Shown in pieces: positions 35,443-44,102 of a DNA stretch of 64,000 nucleotides. The notes beneath the pieces were generated by a model. That model ran no database searches. It worked only from the letters and a program-made list of their open reading frames with translations, and had not been told where the DNA came from. How positions within the stretch are numbered: position 1 is the stretch's first letter; the number at the start of each line of letters is the position of its first letter. Origin of the DNA: Candidatus Hydrogenedentota bacterium (lineage in GTDB: Bacteria; Hydrogenedentota; Hydrogenedentia; Hydrogenedentales; JAEUWI01); assembly GCA_016791475.1 (NCBI GenBank), contig JAEUWI010000019.1:1-64000 (forward strand). Reading direction: 5' to 3'. The position numbers and the translations under genes are program-made.

Positions 35443-36702
35443 GTGCCGTTTGAACTTTTTGTGGCCCTGCGCTATCTGCGGGGCAAGCGGAAGAACCGCT
35501 TCGTCTCGCTGATCACGGTGATCTCCGTGGCGGGCGTCTGCGTCGGGGTCATGGCCCTCATCGTCGTGATGAGCGTGATGACCGGCTTCGACAATGCCCT
35601 GCGCGCAACCATCATCGGCAACCGCTCCCATGTAGATTTCCGCATCAAGAACAATCTTTCGATTCTTGATTACGAGGAGGGCATCCGCCAGCTCAAAGCC
35701 GCCAGCCCGGACATCGTTGCGGCGGCCCCGGTGGTGGTGACGGAGTCGCTGCTCCAGCGCGGCGGGGCGACGACGGGCGGCATAATCCTGGGGGTGAATC
35801 CCGAGTTGGAAAGCGAAGTCACCGATCTGGCGACGAACCTGACCAGCGCGGAAGGTCGCCACTTCGGAAAGGGCACGCTTCCCGGCGACAAGGAAATCGT
35901 GCTGGGCTATCGGCTGGCTGCCCGTATCGGGGCCAACGTCGGCGACGACATTATTGTCTACACCGCGAAGGCCAAGAGCAGTCCCTTTGGCCCCCGGGGC
36001 GGCTCCAACATCTCCCTGACGATCTGTGGCATTTCCGAGGCCCGGATGTCCGACATCGACATGGTCTACGGCTACGTGAACATGGAAACCGCCCGGAAAT
36101 TGAGTGGGCGCGAGGGCGCGGACAGCATCCGCTGCAAGCTGAAGGATCCCTACCTGGCGGAGAAGGTGAAGCAGGAGATCGAGGGCACCGAAGGCCTGCC
36201 CTACTACGGCGAAACGTGGTATGAGAGCCAGCAGGAGTTTTTCGGTGCGCTGGAGCAGGAGAAGGTGGCCATGTTCATCATCCTGGCCTTCATTATCCTC
36301 GTGGCGGCCTTTAACATCACCAGTACCTTGATCATGATCGTGCTGGAGAAGCAGCGCGACATAGGCATTCTGCGCACCCTCGGCGTGAGCGGCGGATCCA
36401 TCATCTGGCTCTTTATCGTGGAGGGTCTGCTCATCGGGCTGAGCGGCACCTTCGCGGGGGTGATCCTGGGTACGGTATTCGCCTATTACATCAACCCCAT
36501 CGCGGAGGCCATCGCGTGGGTGCTCGGCATCGATCTCTTCAACGCGACGATCTACTACTACGACCGGATTCCCAGCGACGTGGTGCCCTACGATGTGGCG
36601 TGGATTACCATCAGCGCCGTTATCCTGACCTTCGTTTCCACCCTGTATCCCGCCTGGAGCGCTTCGCGCCTTACCCCCGTGGATGCCCTGCGCCATGAAT
36701 AG
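35443..36702 (+). CDS. lolC: Lipoprotein-releasing ABC transporter permease LolC/E
   Basis: A 419-residue inner-membrane protein that extracts lipoproteins and hands them to LolA. GTG start at 35443 with AGGAGGT 9 nt upstream. N-terminal LolC signature FVALRYLRGKRKNRFVSLIT then a first helix; a periplasmic domain of about 220 residues; and three C-terminal FtsX-type helices (about residues 275-295, 320-345, 380-400). Only one permease gene is present, so a homodimer (as in LolF-type systems) is possible. The start of lolD overlaps its end by 8 nt. Confidence 0.93.
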   Translation: MPFELFVALRYLRGKRKNRFVSLITVISVAGVCVGVMALIVVMSVMTGFDNALRATIIGNRSHVDFRIKNNLSILDYEEGIRQLKAASPDIVAAAPVVVTESLLQRGGATTGGIILGVNPELESEVTDLATNLTSAEGRHFGKGTLPGDKEIVLGYRLAARIGANVGDDIIVYTAKAKSSPFGPRGGSNISLTICGISEARMSDIDMVYGYVNMETARKLSGREGADSIRCKLKDPYLAEKVKQEIEGTEGLPYYGETWYESQQEFFGALEQEKVAMFIILAFIILVAAFNITSTLIMIVLEKQRDIGILRTLGVSGGSIIWLFIVEGLLIGLSGTFAGVILGTVFAYYINPIAEAIAWVLGIDLFNATIYYYDRIPSDVVPYDVAWITISAVILTFVSTLYPAWSASRLTPVDALRHE

Positions 36703-37378
36703 TATCCTGAGCTGCCAGAACATACAGAAGAGCTACGACGACGGCAATCGCAAGCTGGAGATTCTGCGGGGCGTGGACCTCGAAGTGCGCGAAGGCGAGA
36801 TCCTGGCCATCAGCGGCCCCTCGGGCGTGGGCAAGAGCACCCTGCTCCATATCATGGGCACCCTCGACAAGCCCACCAGTGGCGACGTGCTCTATCAGGG
36901 CCGCGCACTGTCGGGATTGGGCCGCAAAGAGATCAACCGCATTCGCAATGAAGAGATCGGATTCGTTTTCCAGTTCTACCACCTCCTGCCGGAATTCACG
37001 GCGCTGGAAAACGTGATGATGCCCGCCATCTGCAAGGGGGCGTCGCGCAAGACGGCCGCCACCCGCGCGGAAGAACTCCTTCACACCGTGGGCCTTGCCG
37101 AGCGCATGACCCACAAGCCCGGCCAGCTCAGCGGCGGCGAACAGCAGCGCGTGGCCATTGCCCGCGCGCTGTACAACAAGCCCAGCGTCGTCCTCAGCGA
37201 CGAGCCCACAGGCAACCTCGACGAAAACACGGGCGGCAGCATCATCGATCTGATCTGGAAGCTCAACGAAGAGCACGGCGTGACCCTCGTCATCGTAACC
37301 CACGACGACAGCCTCGCGGCGAGGGCCCACCGCTGGATCCACATGCACGGCGGCCTGGCGGAGTTGAAGAAGTCTTAA
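36695..37378 (+). CDS. lolD: Lipoprotein-releasing ABC transporter ATPase LolD
   Basis: A 227-residue ATPase; the ATG at 36695 lies inside the end of lolC. Walker A GPSGVGKST, Q-loop FQFYHLLPEFTALENV (a LolD/MacB-type sequence), signature LSGGEQQRVAIARAL, Walker B VVLSDEPTGNLD and H-loop VTHDD are all present. It powers LolC. The downstream region carries a MITE-like inverted-repeat element rather than more genes of this system. Confidence 0.96.
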   Translation: MNSILSCQNIQKSYDDGNRKLEILRGVDLEVREGEILAISGPSGVGKSTLLHIMGTLDKPTSGDVLYQGRALSGLGRKEINRIRNEEIGFVFQFYHLLPEFTALENVMMPAICKGASRKTAATRAEELLHTVGLAERMTHKPGQLSGGEQQRVAIARALYNKPSVVLSDEPTGNLDENTGGSIIDLIWKLNEEHGVTLVIVTHDDSLAARAHRWIHMHGGLAELKKS

Positions 37379-37438
37379 GGACAGCGTCGAATGGCGCTAA
37401 GCCGAGGGCATGCTCCACGCAGTTTCGAGGTCACCCTG

Positions 37439-37648
37439 GGGTGCCACCTCAATCGAGCAATGCTCGTTTGGGTGCCAAGAGGGAGGAGAGCTACACCCTG
37501 TAAAGAGGCCCGCTTCCGGCTCGAGAACCCGAAGGGGGTGGTGCGGAATATTTACGCACGTCAACCAAGCCCGCTCAAGTAACTCTGGAATTTCAATTTC
37601 CACCGCTCAACGCACCCAAACGAGCGTTGCTCGATTGCGGTGGCACCC
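37439..37648. mobile_element. MITE-like element, 37-bp terminal inverted repeats
   Basis: Arm 37439-37475 and arm 37612-37648 are inverse copies matching at 35 of 37 positions. Each arm also contains its own small hairpin (CGAGC/GCTCG). The 136-nt interior has no coding capacity. No obvious target-site duplication borders the arms. The structure fits a non-autonomous element or a large REP/BIME-type unit. Confidence 0.65.
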
Positions 37649-37678
37649 GTCGTCCGATTTGGAGTGAGGCGTGCCCGC

Positions 37679-37707
37679 TTTACACCTCCCGGTCCTTCTG
37701 CTAGAGT
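37679..37707 (+). promoter_or_regulatory. Promoter for gamma-glutamyltransferase gene
   Basis: TTTACA (37679-37684), a 17-nt spacer, then TAGAGT (37702-37707) within TGCTAGAGT. It lies 50 nt before the ATG at 37757. Confidence 0.7.
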
Positions 37708-37756
37708 GGCACCATGCTACGGGCGGCCGTGAGGCGGCCCAATCGGGAGATGGACC

Positions 37757-39505
37757 ATGAAACGCAGAACCTTTTTGCGGGCCACGGGCACACTGGCGGC
37801 GGCGAGCCTTGCCGGTTGCCAGACGGTACCGGAACCCACTGGGGTGGCGATCTCAACGGAGACGAAAGCCATGCGAATTGATCCCGCCAAAGTCGACAAC
37901 CGTAATCAGAACCGCTCCACGATGACCTGCATGCACGGCATGGCCTGTACGAGTCAGCCCCTGGCATCGCTCGCGGGGGTGGACGTGTTGCGCGCGGGCG
38001 GGAACGCCATCGACGCCGCCATAGCAGCAAACGCGCTGCTGAGCCTGGTGGAGCCGATGAACTGCGGGCCGGGCGGAGACCTTTTTGCCATCGTGTGGAT
38101 CGAGAAGGAGCAGAAGCTGTTCGGACTAAACGCGAGCGGACGGGCTCCCTATGGATGGAATCTGGCCGAAGCCCGAAAACATAATCTTTCCACGATCCCG
38201 GGCGCTTCGCCCTTTGCGTGGAGTGTGCCGGGCTGCGTCAGCGGATGGAAGGCCCTGGGAGAACGCTTTGGACGGCAGAAGGCATCGGACTGGTTCGAGC
38301 CGGTCGTGCGCTATGCCCGTGAAGGCTTCCCAGTCTCCCCCATCATCGCGTCGGACTGGGGCACGATGGACCCCGCGAAATTTCCCACGCTCGCGGCGAC
38401 CTTTGCGCCGGGCGGTGCGAGTCCGCGCTTCGGTGATGTGTTCACCAATCCTGATCTGGCCGCCTTCTACGAGATCCTGATCCGAGATGGGCTGGACGCC
38501 TTCTATCACGGCGAACCAGCGGAGCGAATCGTCAAGTTTTCCCGCGAGAACGGCGGTTATTTTGATTTGAAAGACTTCACCGACCACACTGCCGATTGGG
38601 TGGAACCGGCAAGCACAAATTATCGCGGCTATGACGTGTGGGAGATTCCGCCGAACGGCCAGGGCATTTGCGTGCTCCAGATGCTGAACATGCTGGAGCA
38701 ATTCGATATTGGGAGTCTAACTCCAAATTCGCCGGAGCAACTCCACCTCTTTGTTGAAGCCAAAAAACTGGCCTATGAAGATCGGGCGGTGTACTACGCG
38801 GATCCGACCTTTGCCGATGTGCCCATGGATTGGTTGATCTCGAAGGACTATGGTGCGCAGCGCGCGAAGCTCATCGATCCGAAGCGCGCTTCGCAGGCGC
38901 CCGCCCCCGGCGAGTTCGATAAGTCCGACACCATCTACATGACGACGTCGGACGCGGAGGGCAACATGGTATCGCTGATCCAGAGCACCTATGGCGGTTG
39001 GGGTTCTCGGCTGGTGCCGGATCGGCTTGGCTTTCCAATTCAGAATCGGGGCAGCGCCTTCGCCGTGGACGAAAAGCACCGCAACCGACTGGAGCCGCAC
39101 AAGCGACCTTTCCATACGATCATTCCGGCATTTGTTACGCAAGGCGGCCGGCCCGTCTTTTCCTTTGGCGTGATGGGCGGCGCGTTTCAACCGCAGGGCC
39201 ACACGCAGGTTCTGATGAACCTCATCGACTTCGGTATGTCGCCCCAGCAGGCGGGTGAACAGCCGCGCGTGGAGCATGGCGGAAGTTCGGACCCCAATGG
39301 GAGCCGGCGCGTGGATGGGGGGCAGGTTCGCTTCGAACACCACATTCCCGATGCGACGAAAGTAGCGCTGGCCGGGATGGGTCATCAGGTGCACGAGAGC
39401 CCCGGCGCCTTTGGCGGCTACCAGGGCATCTGGCGCGAAGAGGGACCGCGCCGTTACTTTGGCGGAACAGATCCGCGCAAAGATGGGTGCGCAATCGGCT
39501 ATTGA
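37757..39505 (+). CDS. Gamma-glutamyltransferase family lipoprotein, Tat-type signal
   Basis: A 582-residue N-terminal-nucleophile hydrolase that cleaves or transfers gamma-glutamyl groups from glutathione-type substrates. The N-terminus has a twin-arginine motif (KRRTFLRATG) and a lipobox (LAGC), so a folded, lipid-anchored export form is expected. Conserved pieces: DVLRAGGNAIDAAIAANA, MNCGPGGDLFAIVW, and the autocleavage site KSDTIYMTTSDAEGN, with the probable nucleophile Thr392. C-terminal GGAFQPQGHTQVLMNLIDFG also fits. The motif differs from classical GGT (TTHYSV), so it belongs to the broader GGT-like family; exact substrate unknown. Confidence 0.92.
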   Translation: MKRRTFLRATGTLAAASLAGCQTVPEPTGVAISTETKAMRIDPAKVDNRNQNRSTMTCMHGMACTSQPLASLAGVDVLRAGGNAIDAAIAANALLSLVEPMNCGPGGDLFAIVWIEKEQKLFGLNASGRAPYGWNLAEARKHNLSTIPGASPFAWSVPGCVSGWKALGERFGRQKASDWFEPVVRYAREGFPVSPIIASDWGTMDPAKFPTLAATFAPGGASPRFGDVFTNPDLAAFYEILIRDGLDAFYHGEPAERIVKFSRENGGYFDLKDFTDHTADWVEPASTNYRGYDVWEIPPNGQGICVLQMLNMLEQFDIGSLTPNSPEQLHLFVEAKKLAYEDRAVYYADPTFADVPMDWLISKDYGAQRAKLIDPKRASQAPAPGEFDKSDTIYMTTSDAEGNMVSLIQSTYGGWGSRLVPDRLGFPIQNRGSAFAVDEKHRNRLEPHKRPFHTIIPAFVTQGGRPVFSFGVMGGAFQPQGHTQVLMNLIDFGMSPQQAGEQPRVEHGGSSDPNGSRRVDGGQVRFEHHIPDATKVALAGMGHQVHESPGAFGGYQGIWREEGPRRYFGGTDPRKDGCAIGY

Positions 39506-39515
39506 GTCCGTCTGA

Positions 39516-40349
39516 TCAATTCAAAACCTGGTGGATGTCGCGGAAATTAAGGAAGGCGCACTGGCCCGAGTCGGCCAAAGCGTTAACCGTATCCTTGAAC
39601 TTCGCGTGCAGGCCGCGATTGAGTCGTCCGTCATCGTAGAATTCCCAGTGATGAAGGACGAGCACCGTGACGGGGTGATCCTCCATGTAGGCGTGGAAGC
39701 GTTGGAGTTCCACCTCGGTGTTCTTGAACTTCGAGAAGATGACGCCGGGATGTTCGATACATGACGCCCCGCCCGATCGGAGCACGTTCCTCCCACGCAC
39801 CTTCATCCAGGCGTAGGCCGGGAGGACGGTGGCCGGGAGCCGCGTGCGGTCCAGCCAGCCCAGAGAGAAGATCTGAAACTTTCTCAGGATCTCGTGGAAG
39901 GAGGCACGGGAGTACTTGTCCTGAGGCGCGACGAAGGTCGTGGGGGTTGCGCCAAAGGCTTCCTGGAGGATCGCGGAACCCGCGCGCAACTTTTCCGCCG
40001 CGCTTGACCTGTCGGGCAATTCAAACTCATAGCGACCGGGTGCGCCGCCGTGGCAAAAGCCGTGCTGGAGAATTTCCACGGCAGGCGCTCCCCGCAGGTA
40101 GCGCGTAAGTGCGGGATTATCCAGGACGGAAAAGCACTCTTCCCTCCCCTGATATTCCCGGGGTATAAAGGGCTCAAACGTGCCGGGACCGAAATCGCGG
40201 GAATTCGTTCGGGCGTTGGCGTCTACCTTGGGAATGACCGAGAAGTTTACCGGCAGGCCCGCGTCGAGTGCGAATCCATATATTTCATCAACGCGCTCCG
40301 GCTGAGAAAAGTAACACAGGTCATCATCCCGGATCAGCACGTGCTTCAT
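39516..40349 (-). CDS. Polysaccharide deacetylase-like protein
   Basis: A 277-residue protein; the ATG at 40349 overlaps the glycosyltransferase stop (ATGA). The fold resembles carbohydrate esterase 4 / DUF2334: an Asp-rich start after strand 1 (VLIRDDDLCYF, residues 4-14), a His pair (EILQHGFCHGG, about 110-120) for metal binding, and a late strand with His (VLVLHHWEFYDDG). There is no signal peptide, so it acts in the cytoplasm or at the inner face. Coupled to the GT4 gene, it probably modifies a sugar the transferase handles. Confidence 0.8.
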   Translation of the reverse strand: MKHVLIRDDDLCYFSQPERVDEIYGFALDAGLPVNFSVIPKVDANARTNSRDFGPGTFEPFIPREYQGREECFSVLDNPALTRYLRGAPAVEILQHGFCHGGAPGRYEFELPDRSSAAEKLRAGSAILQEAFGATPTTFVAPQDKYSRASFHEILRKFQIFSLGWLDRTRLPATVLPAYAWMKVRGRNVLRSGGASCIEHPGVIFSKFKNTEVELQRFHAYMEDHPVTVLVLHHWEFYDDGRLNRGLHAKFKDTVNALADSGQCAFLNFRDIHQVLN

Positions 40350-41575
40350 GGCGTCACGTCCCTGTAAAAGGCCAGCAGTTGATCCGTGATCACATCCCAA
40401 CTGTAGTTCTCAACGGCCTGGGCGCCGTTCTCCACCAGCTTCTTCTGAAGAGCCTCATCGCTAAGGAGCATACGCATCTTGTCCGTGAGGTCGTCTGGCT
40501 GTTCAAGATCGAAAAACAATCCATTTTCGCGATCTTCGACGAAGGACTTTATCCCGCCGACGGGGGCGCAGATAACGGGCTTACCGGCGGCCCAGGCTTC
40601 CAGAATGACGATGCCAAAGGTTTCGTAACGGCTGGTGTGGACAAACACATCGGCTGCCGCATAGCAGTCAGACAGCTCCGGATCGTCAAAGTCGAGATTC
40701 TGGATCAGCACCACGGAATCCGCGATCTTGTGCTCGGCGATGGCCTCCAGGATTTCTCGGAAATACTTGTCATCGTAGACCACGCCCACCATCACGAGGG
40801 TCATTTTCTGGCCCTCGCGCCGGAGCTTCGCGAAGCTGTTCACCAACAGCAATTGATTCTTCTGGCTGTAGAAGCTGGCGACGGAGAGAATGATCCTGGA
40901 ATCCGCCGGAATGCCGTGCTTGCGTAAGAAATGCTCCCGCGAACCGGAGCGAAACTTGTTCAGGTCGACACCGTTGGGGAAGTAGGCAATCCTCTTGTTG
41001 GGATACTTTTCCTGCATTCGATTCTGCTCCCCGGCCCCCAGGCAAATGATACCGCTCGCATCGTCAAGCACCCGATTCTTCCGCAGGAGCATGTCAATCG
41101 GCTTGCCCCAGTTGAAGCTCCCTTTCAGCGGCTTGACGATCTGGTCCACCAGTTCCTTCGGGATATCGATCGCGCCCCCGTGGATGGATACCACGTAGGG
41201 GATGCCCTTCAGTCGCGCCACGAGCCGAACCAGCGCACCAACGCGACCGGCGGTGTGGAGGTGGATAACCATGGCGTTGTTGCAGATCAGCAACTTGACG
41301 AACATGGCGAACGAGTACAGGTCGCCACCGCGCTTGTCGAGCAGTTTTCGGTTTTCCCGGGAAAGACCGAATCGGGTGTAGGTATATCCGAAGCGGTGGG
41401 TGGCGATTCCGCACACCTCTTCGGAACGCCGGTCCGAAAGGGCAAGTGACGTATAAATCTCCGGGTCGTAGCCGCGCTCTTTCTGCTTCCTGGAAATTTC
41501 GACGATGACCGTCTCGGTTCCACCCCACTCTTCCTTTACCATGCGGCGAGGCACATGGATGATCTTCGCACTCAA
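40346..41575 (-). CDS. Glycosyltransferase family 4
   Basis: A 409-residue protein. I prefer the TTG start at 41575 because GGGAGA lies six bases upstream; ATG codons occur later at MVKEEWGGTE. It has the GT-B fold: an N-terminal Gly-rich loop (EEWGGTETVIVE), a central PNGVDLNKFRSGS, and the GT4 donor-binding signature with EX7E-like spacing (HTSRYETFGIVILEAWAAGKPVI, about residues 315-337). It is cytoplasmic or peripheral at the membrane and transfers a sugar from a nucleotide donor. It is coupled to the deacetylase-like gene, suggesting surface glycan synthesis. An extended -10 lies at 41704-41712. Confidence 0.92.
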   Translation of the reverse strand: MSAKIIHVPRRMVKEEWGGTETVIVEISRKQKERGYDPEIYTSLALSDRRSEEVCGIATHRFGYTYTRFGLSRENRKLLDKRGGDLYSFAMFVKLLICNNAMVIHLHTAGRVGALVRLVARLKGIPYVVSIHGGAIDIPKELVDQIVKPLKGSFNWGKPIDMLLRKNRVLDDASGIICLGAGEQNRMQEKYPNKRIAYFPNGVDLNKFRSGSREHFLRKHGIPADSRIILSVASFYSQKNQLLLVNSFAKLRREGQKMTLVMVGVVYDDKYFREILEAIAEHKIADSVVLIQNLDFDDPELSDCYAAADVFVHTSRYETFGIVILEAWAAGKPVICAPVGGIKSFVEDRENGLFFDLEQPDDLTDKMRMLLSDEALQKKLVENGAQAVENYSWDVITDQLLAFYRDVTP

Positions 41576-41703
41576 CTGCCGTCTCCCTGCGGGGAACCCC
41601 CGATTGTTCCCGCCACGAAACGCACGCAATCTAATGCAGGATCTGGATTTGCACGTGCCCAGATCAGGGCATGGCCCCGTGACAGGTTGGCTCTCTCCAC
41701 TGC

Positions 41704-41712
41704 ACTATAGCA
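41704..41712 (-). promoter_or_regulatory. Extended -10 promoter (TGCTATAGT)
   Basis: On the minus strand TGCTATAGT, with hexamer TATAGT close to consensus, about 129 nt before the GT4 start. A TTCCCA hexamer lies about 18 nt upstream as a weak -35. The rest of 41576-41859 shows no gene. Confidence 0.6.
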
Positions 41713-41859
41713 CGAGGGTCGCCAAATGGGAAAGGACTATTTTACGGAGCGACGGATTCGGGGAATTATGGACACGCGCAAGACAATGTGAGAAATTCAA
41801 GAAGAGATCGAGAACCCCGGACCACGTCGCACCGGGGCCAGACGCGCGTTCGCGCCCGC

Positions 41860-42555
41860 TCAGGCCGGTTTAACCGCAAGCAGCAGGTAATACTCAATGA
41901 GCCACGCGGCGTAGGCGTCGTCCCCCAGCGGCCCGATGCGAAGCCGTCCCGCGCGGGCATAGCCCGCCTCATCCCGGGGAAAGTCGCCGGGCGCGTCGGC
42001 CACCAGGCTTGCCAGCTTGCACTGGGCAACACCGGCGCGGTTCATCAGCCAGCGCAACTCGTGGGCCGTATAGAAGCGAAGATTGTCCCGGGACCAAACG
42101 CCGCGCTCGCCATAGTCCCAGCGCCCCTCGGCCAGTGCGCAGACAATCTTGTGGTACTGCATGTTGGGCACGGCGGCGAGAAAGAGTCCGCCCGGGGCGA
42201 GCAACTTCAGGAGCGGCGGAAGAAACGCTTCGGGGTTGCGCAGCCGCTCAAGGGCATCGCCGCAGATCATGCAGTCGAAGCGTTGTCGCGGCAATTGGAC
42301 GAAATCGAGGGGACCCTGAACTACCTCGTCGTATCCTTCGTGGGGTCCCGGCGTGCCCGCGGTGGCGTCAACGAGCCCGATCACTTCGCGGGCGCCGCGC
42401 GACTTGATGCGATGTCCCCGCTGTCCCCACGTGCCCGTGCAGTCGAGAATACGGGCGGCCGAAGGGGGCACAAAGTCGAGTATATATTCGAGCGACAGGT
42501 TGCGCGCGCGCTCCGGATGGTGGCAGATCGTGTCGGGGGCTTCGATTGGGCTCAT
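41860..42555 (-). CDS. SAM-dependent methyltransferase, class I
   Basis: A 231-residue protein, ATG at 42555 with GGAAGG upstream. The Rossmann core has ARILDCTGTWGQRGHRIKSRG (motif I, with Thr-Gly replacing the usual Gly-x-Gly), an acidic strand end (VIGLVDATAG), and post-II FDCMICGDALERLRNPEAFL. GGLFLAAVPNMQYH is the type-11 or type-12 methyltransferase strand. The N-terminus (ICHHPERARNLSLEYILDFV) resembles sugar or O-antigen methyltransferases found near glycosyltransferases. Substrate unknown. Confidence 0.8.
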   Translation of the reverse strand: MSPIEAPDTICHHPERARNLSLEYILDFVPPSAARILDCTGTWGQRGHRIKSRGAREVIGLVDATAGTPGPHEGYDEVVQGPLDFVQLPRQRFDCMICGDALERLRNPEAFLPPLLKLLAPGGLFLAAVPNMQYHKIVCALAEGRWDYGERGVWSRDNLRFYTAHELRWLMNRAGVAQCKLASLVADAPGDFPRDEAGYARAGRLRIGPLGDDAYAAWLIEYYLLLAVKPA

Positions 42556-42575
42556 GGGTGATTCCTTCCGCCGGC

Positions 42576-42584
42576 ATGATAGCA
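42576..42584 (-). promoter_or_regulatory. Extended -10 promoter (TGCTATCAT)
   Basis: On the minus strand TGCTATCAT; TATCAT matches five of six consensus bases. It lies about 21-29 nt before the methyltransferase ATG. No clear -35. Confidence 0.6.
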
Positions 42585-42697
42585 GAGGCGCGGGCTCGCG
42601 CTCATTGTTCCAAAGGCGGGCGATGGCGGGCCATATTCCGGCGCACTGCGGACCCTACCCGCTTGCCAGCGCCTCCAACCTCATCTTCAGCAGACGG

Positions 42698-43429
42698 TCA
42701 GCGGTCGGCTGGCCGCTCCCCCTCATAGAGACTCGCAATCCCAAAGGTCAGCGGTGTTGCCGACACTCCCTCAAAGCCCGCATCGCGCATGAGCTTGCAG
42801 AAATCTTCGCCATAGGGAAAAGTCTCCACCGTCTCGTTGAGGTAGCGGTAGGCGTGGGAATCACCCGAGATGAGTGCGCCGATGCGGGGCAGGATGTTGC
42901 GGAAGTAGAAGAGGTACAGGGCCCGAAAAGGACGGTTGGCCGGCAGGGAAAACTCCAGGATCAGCGCGCGTCCGCCCGGCTTCAGGATCCGCCGCATTTC
43001 CCCGAGGGCCGCGGGCACGTCGATCACGTTGCGGATGCCAAAGGATATGGTGACCGCGTCAAACTGTTCCGAGTCGAGCCCCAGACAGGTAGCATCGCCG
43101 CGTACAAGGCGGAACTTTTCAAACAAGCCCAGCTTGATCAGCTTGAGCCGGCCATACTTCAGCATGCCGCCCGACATATCCAGACCTACGCCCGATTTCA
43201 CCTGAGCGCAGGCGCCGTGCATGGAAATCAGCACATCGGCCGTCCCGGTGGCGAGATCCAGCACATGGAGGCCGGGCCGGGCCGGAATTCGACGGTTCAG
43301 ACGCTTCCGCCAGCTCACGTCGGTCCCCATGGAAAGGAGGCGGTTGAGCAGATCATAGCGGTGGGCGATCCGGTCAAACATCTTGAAGGCTTGCATGCGC
43401 GATGGCGGGGTGGGGGTACTCTGGGGCAC
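42698..43429 (-). CDS. menG: Demethylmenaquinone methyltransferase, UbiE/MenG family
   Basis: A 243-residue SAM methyltransferase, probably the last step of menaquinone (or ubiquinone) synthesis. The family starts at MQAFKMFDRIAHRYDLLNRLLS; I place the start at GTG 43429, which has AGGA seven bases upstream, though the frame is open further and an ATG occurs at 43492. Motif I is VLDLATGTADVLI; FDAVTISFGIRNV and GGRALILEFSLP are diagnostic of UbiE. The gene is transcribed away from the flagellar operon. Confidence 0.92.
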   Translation of the reverse strand: MPQSTPTPPSRMQAFKMFDRIAHRYDLLNRLLSMGTDVSWRKRLNRRIPARPGLHVLDLATGTADVLISMHGACAQVKSGVGLDMSGGMLKYGRLKLIKLGLFEKFRLVRGDATCLGLDSEQFDAVTISFGIRNVIDVPAALGEMRRILKPGGRALILEFSLPANRPFRALYLFYFRNILPRIGALISGDSHAYRYLNETVETFPYGEDFCKLMRDAGFEGVSATPLTFGIASLYEGERPADR

Positions 43430-43770
43430 GGAAGGATCCTGTTCGTGGATGGCACGTGAAGCGCCTGCATGGAAAGGTGGATCGTATGCCATGGCAGGCC
43501 GGGAAACCAAGTTTCAAGCGGGAAAACCACAACCCTGCGCGATTCTTTGGTTCCTGAAGAGATTATTCAGTCCGAACCGCATTCCGAGTCGCCCCGGAGC
43601 AGCAACACTACATATTGAGCCGATTCCATCCGGACTTCCGCCCAACAACCCACAAGGCATTGAAATTTAATGCGTTACACAATCTCTTTCTCTTGACAGG
43701 CCCTACATGTTGTGGTATGGTAACGCAGTCAAAAAGCAGAAGCCCCCGTTTCACCTCGCGAGTGTATGTC
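43430..43770. other. Divergent intergenic region between menG and fliQ
   Basis: 341 nt. It contains a clear plus-strand promoter (43693-43721) for the flagellar genes. Nothing else with structure was seen, and no menG promoter of the TGCTAnnnT type was found. Confidence 0.6.
43693..43721 (+). promoter_or_regulatory. Promoter for flagellar export operon
   Basis: TTGACA (43693-43698), a 17-nt spacer, then TATGGT (43716-43721) preceded by TG. It looks like sigma-70, not the sigma-54 or sigma-28 type often used for flagella. It lies 50 nt before the fliQ start. Confidence 0.8.
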
Positions 43771-44043
43771 GTGACCGTTGATGATATTGTAGACATCGGG
43801 CGAAGCGCCATGATTGTGACGCTGCTGGCCTCCGCGCCCATGCTTCTTTCCGGCATGGTCGTGGGCTTGCTCATCAGCATTTTTCAGTCGGTGACGCAGA
43901 TCCAGGAAATCACCCTCACCTTCGTGCCGAAGATTGTGGTGGTCCTGGTAGCCTTTGTCATTTTCCTTCCGTGGATGTCCGATGTCATTCTGGTCTTCGT
44001 GCGCGACTTGTATGGCAGCTTCGATACACTGGTGTTACCGTAG
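43771..44043 (+). CDS. fliQ: Flagellar export protein FliQ
   Basis: A 90-residue protein, the usual FliQ length, from GTG at 43771; no good ribosome binding site is visible. Two transmembrane helices: IVTLLASAPMLLSGMVVGLLISIFQSVTQI and KIVVVLVAFVIFLPWM. The linking ISIFQSVTQIQEITLTFVPK is the family signature. FliQ is part of the FliPQR export gate in the flagellar basal body. fliP, its common upstream neighbour, is absent here. Confidence 0.95.
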   Translation: MTVDDIVDIGRSAMIVTLLASAPMLLSGMVVGLLISIFQSVTQIQEITLTFVPKIVVVLVAFVIFLPWMSDVILVFVRDLYGSFDTLVLP

Positions 44044-44102
44044 CCGCCCGGTGCCTGGCACCCGGGGTGTGTGCGGCAGGACGATCAAGAAAGCATGGCG
44101 CG

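Larger units (their letters stand above)
37379..37756. other. Intergenic region with inverted-repeat element
   Basis: 378 nt without a supportable gene. It holds a 210-bp element with 37-bp inverted ends, the internal TAAAGAGGCCCGC motif also seen at 56157, and the promoter of the next gene. Short open frames in it run across the inverted repeats and are not convincing. Confidence 0.7.

Noticed and set aside
37391-37582. A 63-residue open frame after lolD
   Set aside because: It runs through the inverted arm of the MITE-like element and has no ribosome binding site or family.
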